Origin: Ascidiaceihabitans donghaensis
GTDB lineage: Bacteria; Pseudomonadota; Alphaproteobacteria; Rhodobacterales; Rhodobacteraceae
Assembly (NCBI RefSeq): GCF_900302465.1
Contig: NZ_OMOR01000001.1
Location: 1,488,001-1,552,000, forward strand
Length of the DNA: 64,000 bases
Direction: 5' to 3'
Shown here: in pieces, positions 47,619 through 55,283 of the stretch
Layout of the letters: every line of letters starts with the position of its first letter
Position numbering within the stretch: position 1 is the stretch's first letter
The notes under the pieces: model-generated
Told to the model about the DNA's origin: nothing
Seen by the model: only the letters and a program-made list of their open reading frames with translations
The model's database searches: none
Program-made: the position numbers and the translations under genes

Positions 47619-48623
47619 ATGACTGCCGAAACAATTGCGCAAGAACGCGTATACAATAAACCCGACCAAGTAACCAATCGATTGGGTGCAACCGGCCAGC
47701 ACAATTGGCATCAACGCTCGGCGGAGTATGTTCAGGCCATCGTTTTCTATACCCTGAAAAGCAACAATACTTTTTGCGGCATGGTGATCCAATTCAACAA
47801 TGGTGTTCAAAGCCATGTTGGAGAAACCAGTTCCGGTGTCGCCAACTATGCATCCCTGACCTTTACCAATGACAGCATCCGCCAAATCCAGGTGCGTGTG
47901 GTGTCGAATGTAGTTGTGGCGATGTATGTCCAAACCACCAAAGGCAACGAATATATCACCCCCGGAAATGAGGCACCAACAACCGCGGATGATTGGCAGA
48001 TCGTCACGGGCAAGGAAGACGACATTCCCCCTCAGGACATGATCCTGACGGCAATCAGTTCCAGTCAAACCGACAACCAGATCACCAGCATCAAGTTCTA
48101 CTACAAAACGGATGTTGTTTTGTATCAGGCTGTGACCGACGTAGTATACGACGCGTGGAATGTTCCACAGCTTACGACGCTGGACGGGGTTTCGACCAGC
48201 ACAGCCGTCAACAACACCTCCGAAGCCCAAACGATGGTTATCACCTTCTCGGAGTCATTAAGCGAAAGTCTGTCGCTTGATTTTACAGCCGGTGTCAAAG
48301 TTGGCAGCACAGTAAAGGGCAGTGTGGGCATTCCGTTGGTGGCGAATGGTGAAGTCTCCGCAAGTGTCGAGACCAGCGTCGAATTTCACGTGGGCGGTGT
48401 CATCACCAACACCAAAGGGTTCGATTTCCAATCGCGCGTTGTGGTGGATGGCAACCAAACCGTGGTGGCGCGCATGTCCGTGACGTCTTACCGGTTTACC
48501 GGCAATTTCACGTCCCAAATCTCGGATGTGTTTGCACATGCGGGGCCTGTGTCACGCACAGCAACAGGAACGGCGGTGTTTGTGTCGGGGCACGACGCGC
48601 AAGTCACGTTTGACTACCTGTAA
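47619..48623 (+). CDS. Aerolysin/ETX-MTX2-like pore-forming protein
   Basis: A 334-residue protein beginning at the ATG at 47619 (TTAGGG upstream); longer in-frame starts would read through the bioY terminator. It lacks a signal peptide. The N-terminal part (about 1-165) is strand-rich with FCGMVIQFNNGVQSHVGE and ITSIKFYYKTD, reminiscent of jacalin-like or natterin lectin domains. The C-terminal part has NNTSEAQTMVITFSESLSES, VKVGSTVKGSVGIPLVANGE and VSASVETSVEFHVGG, the alternating Ser/Thr pattern of aerolysin-type membrane-spanning hairpins. It appears whole. Similar proteins are scattered across bacteria and animals; role here is inference. Confidence 0.7.
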   Translation: MTAETIAQERVYNKPDQVTNRLGATGQHNWHQRSAEYVQAIVFYTLKSNNTFCGMVIQFNNGVQSHVGETSSGVANYASLTFTNDSIRQIQVRVVSNVVVAMYVQTTKGNEYITPGNEAPTTADDWQIVTGKEDDIPPQDMILTAISSSQTDNQITSIKFYYKTDVVLYQAVTDVVYDAWNVPQLTTLDGVSTSTAVNNTSEAQTMVITFSESLSESLSLDFTAGVKVGSTVKGSVGIPLVANGEVSASVETSVEFHVGGVITNTKGFDFQSRVVVDGNQTVVARMSVTSYRFTGNFTSQISDVFAHAGPVSRTATGTAVFVSGHDAQVTFDYL

Positions 48624-48647
48624 GCGAACGGTGGCAGGGCTTGCGCC

Positions 48648-49865
48648 TTAGGGGGCAAGCTCTGTGATCACATCAGAACTGCGTTCCAATGTTCTGTGCA
48701 CCGGGCATTTGTCCGCAATTTCCAAAAGCTTCTGACGCTGATCCTGACTGAGATTTCCCGTTAGGGTAATCCGCCGGTTCCACACATCCACCTTGCTACC
48801 TGCGCCACCCGTATCGGCATCTTGTGCGTGGACTTTGTCGTGTTTCACATCGACGCTGACATGATCCAACGGCCATCCTTTGCGGCGTGCATACATGCGG
48901 ATGGTCATGGAGGTACATGCGCCAAGACCTGCGGACAAAAAGCCATACGGCGACATGCCTTTGTTGGTGCCACCATATGCCAGCGGCTCGTCCGCAAGAA
49001 CGTGGTGGACGGGGCCTGCATGGATGTCTTGCAGGAAGCCTTTTGTGTCGGCTTCACAGGTTCTGACGATGCCTTCAGGTGCGCCGATGGGCGGGGCAGG
49101 GTGCTTTAGTTTCAGATACTTAGTCGCCCAAGTGGTGATGACATCGGCGGCGTATTCAGCGTCTTCGGCGCGGGTGATCAGGTGGTCGGCGTCGTCTAGG
49201 GTGACGAAGGATTTCGGGTGCTTGGCGGTGGTGAAAATCTGGGCGGCATTGTCGATAGAGACGATGTTGTCTTGGGGCGCGTGCATAACGAGCAACGCGG
49301 CCTTCATGCTGCTAACGCTTTGATTTAAATTGGCTTCTGACACGTCCTGCACAAAGGTTTTGCCAATGGTGAAGGGGCGGCCGCCAAGGGAGACCTCGGC
49401 CTCGCCGCGTTGTGCGATTTCGGGGAGGCTGTCGGCGAAATTGTGAATCACGTGGCCGGGATCGAAGGGCGCGCCGAGGGTGGCGACGGCTTTGATGCCT
49501 TCGATTTCACTGGCGGCTTTGAGCACAGCAGCACCGCCCAAAGAGTGGCCAATAAGCAGACTGGGGGGCATGTTTTCGCCTTGTAAATAAGCGGCAGCGG
49601 CGGCGAGATCGTCGACGTTTGAGGTGAAAGAGGTGTTGGCGAATTCACCTTCGGAATGGCCTAAGCCTGTGAAATCAAAACGTAAAACGGCGATGCCTGC
49701 ACCGGCCAGACGAGCAGCGATGCGGCGTGCAGCGGGAATGTCTTTGCCGCAGGTGAAGCAGTGGGCGAAGATGGCAGTCGCCAGATGCGCGCCGGGGGGC
49801 ATGTCGAGGCGTGCGGCAAGCTGGGTGCCTGCGTGACCGGGGAATGTGATGCGTTTGGTGGGCAT
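48648..49865 (-). CDS. Bifunctional alpha/beta hydrolase - OsmC family protein
   Basis: A 405-residue fusion, started at the ATG at 49865 (MPTKRITFPGHAGTQLAAR; AAAGGA upstream). Residues 1-250 are an alpha/beta hydrolase, with FAHCFTCGKD near the front, the nucleophile elbow GHSLGGAAVL and a late His in DDADHLITR. Residues 265-405 are an OsmC/Ohr-type domain with GMSPYGFLSAGLGACTSMTI, the resolving first Cys, and ADKCPVHRTLE, the second. OsmC proteins reduce organic hydroperoxides through two cysteines. The fused form is known in proteobacteria; the hydrolase may supply or process the peroxidised substrate. Confidence 0.9.
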   Translation of the reverse strand: MPTKRITFPGHAGTQLAARLDMPPGAHLATAIFAHCFTCGKDIPAARRIAARLAGAGIAVLRFDFTGLGHSEGEFANTSFTSNVDDLAAAAAYLQGENMPPSLLIGHSLGGAAVLKAASEIEGIKAVATLGAPFDPGHVIHNFADSLPEIAQRGEAEVSLGGRPFTIGKTFVQDVSEANLNQSVSSMKAALLVMHAPQDNIVSIDNAAQIFTTAKHPKSFVTLDDADHLITRAEDAEYAADVITTWATKYLKLKHPAPPIGAPEGIVRTCEADTKGFLQDIHAGPVHHVLADEPLAYGGTNKGMSPYGFLSAGLGACTSMTIRMYARRKGWPLDHVSVDVKHDKVHAQDADTGGAGSKVDVWNRRITLTGNLSQDQRQKLLEIADKCPVHRTLERSSDVITELAP

Positions 49866-50385
49866 TTTGCGTCCTTTGGTTGCCCCTAGTGTGGGGGGCG
49901 CGGCGCGGTTTGTGAAGGTCTGTGTCAGAGCGTTCACGCAGGCGTTAACGCAGCGCGCGGTGCGGGTCGGGACTCCTATTGTACAAAAGGGGGTGATTTT
50001 TGTACGTTTTTTAGTGCTCTGGAGGGTTGTTTTGGGGGTGATTTTGGGGATTTGTACAATTTGGGGGGATTTCTGTACGTTTTGGAGGGTTTTGGGGCGT
50101 TAACGGGTTGGTAGGAATTGGGGGGCGTTAAGGTTTGGCGGGAGGGGTTAGGTATTTGTTAGGGAAGGGCGGAGAGCTGCCGTTCGCTGCGGGTACAAAA
50201 ATGGCCTGCTCCATCTCAGCTTTTGGGATAAACGGACCGAGTTCGGTACAAAAGCCCTTTGTCAAATTGTAACCAGCCTTATGAGACTTGCTCAAAATCA
50301 GAGGTCAAGACGCATCGCAAACGACAGCTTCAAGTTGTGGGTCACATGGGCTATCTTGCCTTTTAACATCAGCTAGGAAGCTATT
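49866..50385. other. Intergenic region with GTAC-centred repeats and G-rich tracts
   Basis: This 520-base gap upstream of the DUF262-HEPN pair holds no convincing gene. It contains GTAC six times: GTACAAAA at 49981, 50193 and 50246, its reverse form TTTTTGTAC near 49997, TTGTACAA at 50052 and CTGTACGTTTT at 50073. Two imperfect 34-base copies stand at 49979 and 50052. Between 50020 and 50100 the plus strand carries runs of 3-6 G spaced by short T-rich loops, which could form a G-quadruplex. Confidence 0.5.
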
Positions 50386-51429
50386 ATGAAATACGCTGCA
50401 GCACTATCAGAAATACAAACAGAGCGGCGCACGGTCGGATTCGACACATATGACATAACGATCAGGCAGTTGGTCGATATGGTCGAGGAAAAGGCCATCC
50501 ACATTTCGCCTGACTATCAAAGGAAATTTGTTTGGGATGCGGTTCGACAATCACAACTAATTGAATCCATATATTTAGGCATCCCAGTCCCAAATCTCTT
50601 CATGGCAACGAATGAAGACTCGACATGGGATGTCATCGACGGGCTACAAAGGATAACCACAATACTACGATTTGTATCCCCGATGCTTTCGTCAATTGAG
50701 GGCGAAACCGTGCCAGCGTTGAGGCTCAAAGGTCTAGAAAAAACGCCTTCTTTGAATGGCGCAACTTTCGAAGACCTGCCCAGTAATCTGAAGTTAAACT
50801 TCATGACTCGCCCCATGCGGATCACTGTCTTAAATGACAATAGTGACTTTCAAGTACGCTTTGATCTCTTCGAAAGACTCAATACAGGCGGGATTGTCCT
50901 CCATGAACAAGAAATTCGCAATTGTGTATTCCAAGGGCCGTTCAATGATTTTCTTAAGAACTGCGCCATGAACGTGGATTTCACCTCTGTCATCAGACGC
51001 TCTGACAAGACTGGGCGCGGCAACGTTGAAGAATTGGCACTCAAGTTTTTTGCCTACCTTGAGGATAGAGAGTCCTTCAAGCATTCCGTGAAGGACTTCT
51101 TAAATGAATACATGGAAAAAAAAGCCGAAAAATTCGCTAATAAGCAAGAGCTGCAACAAATATTCAGTCAAACTTTTTCTGCAATTCACGCGGCGTTGCC
51201 TCAGGGCATCGTGAGATCAAATAGACCGAACTCAACGCCACTAGTATTGTTTGAGGCCATCACCGTCGGGGTAGCTGATATGCTGCGCTCTGATCTGCAA
51301 ATAGACGCGAAAAAACTTAACGACCTCTTGGATGATGAGCAACTAAAAGGCCTTACGACGGGAGCAACGAACAGTCCGCCAAAGTTGTATGCAAGAATTG
51401 ATTTTGTTAGTGAGAATGCGCATCAATGA
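50386..51429 (+). CDS. DUF262 (GmrS-like) protein of a two-gene nuclease cassette
   Basis: A 347-residue protein with AGGAAG before the ATG. The DUF262 marks are IHISPDYQRKFVWD at residues 38-51, VIDGLQRITT at 83-92 (the DGQQR-type ParB/Srx-fold nucleotide site) and FDLFERLNTGG near 160. The C-terminal half is helical and lacks the His-Asn-His nuclease (DUF1524) that GmrSD-type proteins carry. The gene overlaps the HEPN gene by ATGA, so the pair is coupled. Base composition is visibly more AT-rich than the neighbours, pointing to transfer. DUF262 proteins act in type IV restriction and related defence. Confidence 0.85.
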   Translation: MKYAAALSEIQTERRTVGFDTYDITIRQLVDMVEEKAIHISPDYQRKFVWDAVRQSQLIESIYLGIPVPNLFMATNEDSTWDVIDGLQRITTILRFVSPMLSSIEGETVPALRLKGLEKTPSLNGATFEDLPSNLKLNFMTRPMRITVLNDNSDFQVRFDLFERLNTGGIVLHEQEIRNCVFQGPFNDFLKNCAMNVDFTSVIRRSDKTGRGNVEELALKFFAYLEDRESFKHSVKDFLNEYMEKKAEKFANKQELQQIFSQTFSAIHAALPQGIVRSNRPNSTPLVLFEAITVGVADMLRSDLQIDAKKLNDLLDDEQLKGLTTGATNSPPKLYARIDFVSENAHQ

Positions 51430-52094
51430 GCTTTGCAACTGCTGAGGCGGAAACAAGGGAACGCTTCGGCGAGTCTAGAACACTACTTGCTGAACTAAGG
51501 CGGGGTGCGCCGCCGCCACTCCAACCATTGTCACAGTTGCAAAAGGCTCAACGCGGTCTCTGGCTAGTGTCTTTATATGCAGCGGTAGAAAGATCCGTAA
51601 ACGCATCGGTAGAGGCCGCACTTAATGAGATTTCAGCCGAAGAAATAAAGAGCGCCGATGCGATTTCCTCAATTCATTGCATCTTTCACTTCCCCAAGGT
51701 GCAATCATTACACTCGTGCGGACGAGGTTCGATTTTTGACAAATCAATCGCTCTTCTTGAAGCATCATCTGGTGACGACATTCTCCGAACCATCGACAAC
51801 CCCCTGGCTCCAAGCCTCCAGAATGTAGATAGTAAGACAATGCACTGGGTCCTCGGCCTATTTGGCGCTTCGGCTATGGCAGCCTCTCCGGCAGCACAAG
51901 GACGAACTAATACACTTCGAGAGAGACGTAATGCAGTTGCTCATGGCAGGGAAAGTGCGGCCAACGTCGGCGAGCGATATACGATTACAGAACTTGAAAA
52001 CATGTATAATGCCGGTGACGAAGTCGTCGCGGCTTTTTCATCAGCACTTAAAGATCATTGCACTTCTAAGAGCTACCTTCGCATCACAGCTTAA
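51426..52094 (+). CDS. HEPN-domain protein (MAE_28990/MAE_18760-like), partner of DUF262
   Basis: A 222-residue protein with the HEPN RNase motif R-x4-H at Arg168 to His173 in RERRNAVAHG, including the common Asn after the Arg. An upstream helix, LWLVSLYAAVERSVNASVEA (about residues 45-64), fits the first HEPN helix of the MAE_28990/MAE_18760 group, which is known beside DUF262 proteins. The likely activity is metal-independent RNA cleavage triggered by the DUF262 partner; that mechanism is inferred. Composition is AT-richer than the surroundings, as for its partner. No antitoxin-like third gene follows. Confidence 0.75.
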   Translation: MSFATAEAETRERFGESRTLLAELRRGAPPPLQPLSQLQKAQRGLWLVSLYAAVERSVNASVEAALNEISAEEIKSADAISSIHCIFHFPKVQSLHSCGRGSIFDKSIALLEASSGDDILRTIDNPLAPSLQNVDSKTMHWVLGLFGASAMAASPAAQGRTNTLRERRNAVAHGRESAANVGERYTITELENMYNAGDEVVAAFSSALKDHCTSKSYLRITA

Positions 52095-52170
52095 GAAACG
52101 CTGCGCTGCAGCGTTGGTAAGCTCGGTGAACGACAGCAATGGGCCGTCAGCCACCCATCAACTCCTATTC

Positions 52171-52316
52171 GCCCGTGACCCCGTCACGGGCCGCGCCCGA
52201 TCCTCCCATCACGCCAAAGGCGTGTCTTCGACACGACGAGGGCGCACTTTGTGCTTCCTTGGCTGTCGCCAGCTGCGCCCTGAAAAGGTCCACTGGACCT
52301 TTTGCAAGACGGTCTT
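52171..52316. repeat. Palindrome-dense structured element
   Basis: Within 146 bases: GCCCGTGAC-CCC-GTCACGGGC (52171-52191); CACGCC-AAA-GGCGTG (52210-52224) overlapping CGTGTC-TTC-GACACG (52221-52235); AGGGCGCA (52239) pairing with TGCGCCCT (52274); AAAAGGTCCA-C-TGGACCTTTT (52283-52303); and AAGAC-G-GTCTT (52306-52316). The spacing suggests one folded DNA or RNA element. It follows the HEPN gene and could end its transcript or be a mobile palindromic repeat. Confidence 0.55.
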
Positions 52317-52366
52317 CGCCCCAGGCTCGGGCACGGCCCTTTGTTGTGCGTGAGGGGGCGTGGGGT

Positions 52367-52472
52367 GGTGCGTCGGGACGCACCTTATGGGGATGTGTGG
52401 CAGGTTGAGGTATAGGTTAGCGTGGGGCTTTGTTTGCCGGATTGGATGGGGTGTGGTGCGTCGAGACGCACC
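52367..52472. repeat. Two palindromic GTAAGGTGC-type repeats
   Basis: GGTGCGTC-GG-GACGCACC (52367-52384) and GGTGCGTC-GA-GACGCACC (52455-52472), each followed by TTAC or TTAT, lie 88 bases apart downstream of dddP and of the HEPN gene, which converge. They share arms and flanks with the copies at 14821, 24725 and 57266. Confidence 0.65.
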
Positions 52473-52494
52473 TTACGGGATGTTTGTGTGGGCG

Positions 52495-53838
52495 TTAGGT
52501 TTGTCCCATGAGGTCAGCGTCGAACGGGTAGGTCGTCAGGTTCTCGTACCCGTCTTCGGTGATCAGCACTTGGTCTTCTAGCTTGATCGTGAAATCTCCA
52601 CCCACGGCCCCCACAGCCGCTTCCACACAGAGCACCATGCCGGCCTCAAGCGGGTGGTCGAAGGCGCCCGGCACGGCTTTGTCGGGGTAGGCCACAAGGG
52701 GCCATTCATCGCAGAGCCCGACGCCGTGCATCAAGCAGCCGTATTTTTGCGCTTGGAACTGGTCGTCCAGCACATGGGTGTTCGCGGTCAGCTCGGGGAT
52801 GGTGACTCCCGGCCTTAACATTTCCATGTTGGTCATGATGTGTTCATGGGCGTGCTGCATGGCGTAGATCATGTCGGGGCGGGGTTTTTCGTCGCCGATC
52901 CACCATGAGCGCGAGATGTCGATGCAGATGCCGTAGCTGCCGATGAGGTCGGTGTCGAACGAGATGATTTCGTTTGCCTGTGTGATCCGTGGTCCGCATT
53001 CCTGGAACCACGGGTTGGTGCGTGGCCCTGAAGCGAGCAGGCGGGTTTCGATCCATTCGCCGCCGCGTTTGATGTTCTCAGAATGTAGGATCGCCCAGAT
53101 GTCGTCCTCGGATGTTTTGCCATCTCCGACATTTGCGCGGGCGAAGTCCTCCATCGCACGCACGGAGGTTTCGCAGGCGTGGTTGGCGCAGCGCATGGCG
53201 CGGATTTCGTCGGGGCCTTTGATGGCGCGGGCTTTTTCGGTGACTTCTTCGCCGTCCATGATCTCGTAGCCTTGCGCCTCAAGCGCTTTGGCCCCGTGCA
53301 GCATGATTTTGTCGACGGCCAGACGTGTGTTGGTGCCGGAATGCTCTTGCAGAAGTTGGCGTACCTCGTTGGAGAATTCGTCCGCCGAGACGTCGATTTT
53401 GTCGCCCGAGGCGAAGTAGAACATCGACGCGCCGCCGCGGACCTCTTTGACGAGCGGGTTGAAGGAGGAGAGGAAGGGGGCGTTTTTATAGTCCCAGATG
53501 ACCATGTAGCCGTCTGCGCACAGCAGCACCGCGCGGAAGGGGTTGTGCGTGTTCCAAAGCTGCATGTTGGTGCTGTCGGTGGCGTAGCGGATGTTGAGGG
53601 GGTCGAACATCAGCAGGCCTGCGTAGCCGCGATCCTGAATGTGTTGGGTGAGGCGCGCGTGGCGGTACTGGCGCATTGTATCGAGGTTGGGGAGGGTGAG
53701 TCCGGCGGCGTCCCATTCTTTGAATGCCAGTTGGGTGGGGCCGATTTCGATGCGGTTGGCGTCGTTGGGGGTGCCATCGCCAAGGGTGCTTCCGCGTGTG
53801 GGGTCGATCTTGCGGGTGTCGCGGTGGTGTTGGTTCAT
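52495..53838 (-). CDS. dddP: Dimethylsulfoniopropionate lyase DddP
   Basis: A 447-residue M24-peptidase-fold enzyme that cleaves DMSP to dimethyl sulfide and acrylate, a marine Roseobacter trait. It begins MNQHHRDTRKIDPTRG (ATG 53838, AGGGAGG upstream) and follows closely what I remember of Roseovarius DddP throughout, for example PLNIRYATDSTNMQLWNTHN and RTNPWFQECGPRI. The metal ligands of the family are visible as Asp in SFDTDLIG, Asp in CIDISRSW, His in MHGVGLCDEWP, Glu in VLCVEAAVG and Glu in KLEDQVLI. It lies alone, without acrylate or DMSP transport genes, and convergent to a probable defence cassette. Confidence 0.95.
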   Translation of the reverse strand: MNQHHRDTRKIDPTRGSTLGDGTPNDANRIEIGPTQLAFKEWDAAGLTLPNLDTMRQYRHARLTQHIQDRGYAGLLMFDPLNIRYATDSTNMQLWNTHNPFRAVLLCADGYMVIWDYKNAPFLSSFNPLVKEVRGGASMFYFASGDKIDVSADEFSNEVRQLLQEHSGTNTRLAVDKIMLHGAKALEAQGYEIMDGEEVTEKARAIKGPDEIRAMRCANHACETSVRAMEDFARANVGDGKTSEDDIWAILHSENIKRGGEWIETRLLASGPRTNPWFQECGPRITQANEIISFDTDLIGSYGICIDISRSWWIGDEKPRPDMIYAMQHAHEHIMTNMEMLRPGVTIPELTANTHVLDDQFQAQKYGCLMHGVGLCDEWPLVAYPDKAVPGAFDHPLEAGMVLCVEAAVGAVGGDFTIKLEDQVLITEDGYENLTTYPFDADLMGQT

Positions 53839-53918
53839 GATGGCCTCCCTTTGGTCCACGGTTGCGCGGATTTGGGGGGACGGGTTGCCGGTTTGCGACG
53901 TTTGGGGGCGTTTTTGGG

Positions 53919-54385
53919 TTAGGTTTGGGCGGAGAAACTGCCGTTTTCTGTGGGGAAAGTGGAGCGGATGGGGTGGCCCCATGGGTCTTGGATGTCGTCG
54001 GCGTCGTCGATGTAGGGACCGTTCCAGTTGCTGGCGGCGGTGGGTTGGGTGAGCAGGCCGCTGAGGCCGTCGGTTTCAGAGGGCTATTGGCCGACGTCGA
54101 GGTAATAGAGCTGCAAAGCGCCTTTGATGTTGGTGAGTTGGATTTCTGCGGCTTTGGATACAGAGCTTTTTGAAATCAAAATAGGGTCAAATCGCGCTTT
54201 TCGCGTTTGAGGCGTAGCCGAAAGGCAGCGAAAAGAGTGGCTGGCTTTTCAAAAAACACGATGGCGCGACCAAAGCTGCCCATCACGCGTGGGGCGACCA
54301 GGGCTGCGACCATGGTGATGATGGCGAGGGCCACCATGACTTTCAGGAGGGAGATGCCGGAGTCCGGTTCTTGTGTTTTTTTCAT
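53919..54385 (-). pseudogene. Type II secretion major pseudopilin (gspG-like) pseudogene
   Basis: The 5' part encodes a pilin start (GISLLKVMVALAIITMVAAL, then VAPRVMGSFGRA). About 105 bases of unrelated sequence follow (54158-54262), with a stop. The same frame then resumes with KAAEIQLTNIKGALQLYYLD, a TAG where other GspG proteins have Tyr before PSETDGL, and NWNGPYIDDADDIQDPWGHP. The end is short by perhaps 30 residues. The insert has near-inverted ends (TTTTTTGAAA and TTTCAAAAAG) and a CGCGCTTTTCGCG core, like a small palindromic insertion. The usual prepilin Glu5 is Lys. No other gsp gene is nearby. Confidence 0.75.
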
Positions 54386-54719
54386 CTTGCCAAGGGTTCA
54401 GTTAACATTTTGCGTTCACCTGCGTCCGACATACATGGTCTTGTCTCCAAAAAGCAATAAAGGTTGCCAAAGTAACCAATCAACACACGCACGTAGCGCT
54501 AATTGTTTTAGCTTATGCTATAGAATATCAGGGTATGTATCAGATTTTGGCACTTGAACCCTGACGCAACCAGCAAGGCCTGTGCCGTTTTAGTGTCTGG
54601 TCAAATCTACCGTCTTTTTCAATATGGATCAGTATTAAGCTCACGTCTTTTTTGAATAAGCCAGCTATCTGCACGCAAATAGATGTATAGAACTTGAAAG
54701 ACAAACAATTAATTTGTGA
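54386..54719. other. AT-rich intergenic region
   Basis: These 334 bases between the gspG pseudogene and the lipoprotein gene are clearly AT-richer than the rest of the window. I see no gene, RNA or repeat in them. The composition suggests foreign DNA continuous with the lipoprotein and RHS genes. Confidence 0.5.
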
Positions 54720-55283
54720 TCAATCGAATTGAAAAGTGACGCTCTTATCGGAAAAAATAGTGTTGAGGTAGTTTGAATTGGCTAAATTCAGCTCCGGCGA
54801 CTTGGCAACTGCCGAACAGCGCACAGGTTGTATCAATAGGCGTGCCTCAAATTCATCTGTAGATTTAAACGGAATAGGTACTCTTCGGTTTAGAGATTGC
54901 CCAGACGCGTCAAAATAGTCATTTTTCGATATTAATGCTGATACCACCATAGATGTATCACGCCGCAAGACCGTGATGGAAATTTCAGCTTTCAGTGTTT
55001 CGTCTATCTCTAAAACCCCGTAGGGAAAATCGCTTTCTGCGTCAAATGGAGTATCCAGCCTCACGACTTCGCGCTTATCGGCAACTCTGACCAAAGAAAT
55101 TCCCTGAGGGTTTAAAATGCAAATGGGTGATAATCCGGTGTAGGTGAGATTTGCTGATAATTGAAAGCTACCATTGGACTGCTTTTGCAAAGTTGTGCTT
55201 GTAGATTCCAAATTTTGAACGTTGTTAGAAAGACCGCAACTTACCAGAAAAAGAAAAAAACCTACCAAAAGTAAACGTGACAT
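54720..55283 (-). CDS. Lipoprotein next to the RHS remnant
   Basis: A 187-residue lipoprotein, with lipobox FLVSC at residues 12-16 (LLLVGFFLFLVSCGLS). The mature part is strand-rich without a known motif (FQLSANLTYTGLSPICIL, FPYGVLEIDETLKAEI) and ends QFD. A second and third Cys (PICIL, PVRCSA) could form a disulfide. The ATG overlaps the stop of the RHS frame by one base, so the two were cotranscribed. A gene just after an RHS C-terminus is the normal place for an immunity protein, and a surface or periplasmic lipoprotein would fit; this is inference. Codon use is AT-rich. Confidence 0.65.
   Translation of the reverse strand: MSRLLLVGFFLFLVSCGLSNNVQNLESTSTTLQKQSNGSFQLSANLTYTGLSPICILNPQGISLVRVADKREVVRLDTPFDAESDFPYGVLEIDETLKAEISITVLRRDTSMVVSALISKNDYFDASGQSLNRRVPIPFKSTDEFEARLLIQPVRCSAVAKSPELNLANSNYLNTIFSDKSVTFQFD

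Larger units (their letters stand above)
52095..52494. other. Intergenic region of stacked hairpins
   Basis: A 400-base gap between the HEPN gene and the end of dddP. It holds the palindrome-dense element (52171-52316) and two GTAAGGTGC-type repeats (52367-52384 and 52455-52472). One short plus-strand frame (52139-52408) is Pro/Arg-rich and looks like chance. Confidence 0.5.

Noticed and set aside
49846-50103. An 85-residue plus-strand frame upstream of the DUF262 gene
   Set aside because: It overlaps the hydrolase-OsmC start and the G-rich repeat tract and has no plausible ribosome site.
52139-52408. An 89-residue Pro/Arg-rich frame after the HEPN gene
   Set aside because: It lies across the hairpin element and has no protein-like pattern.
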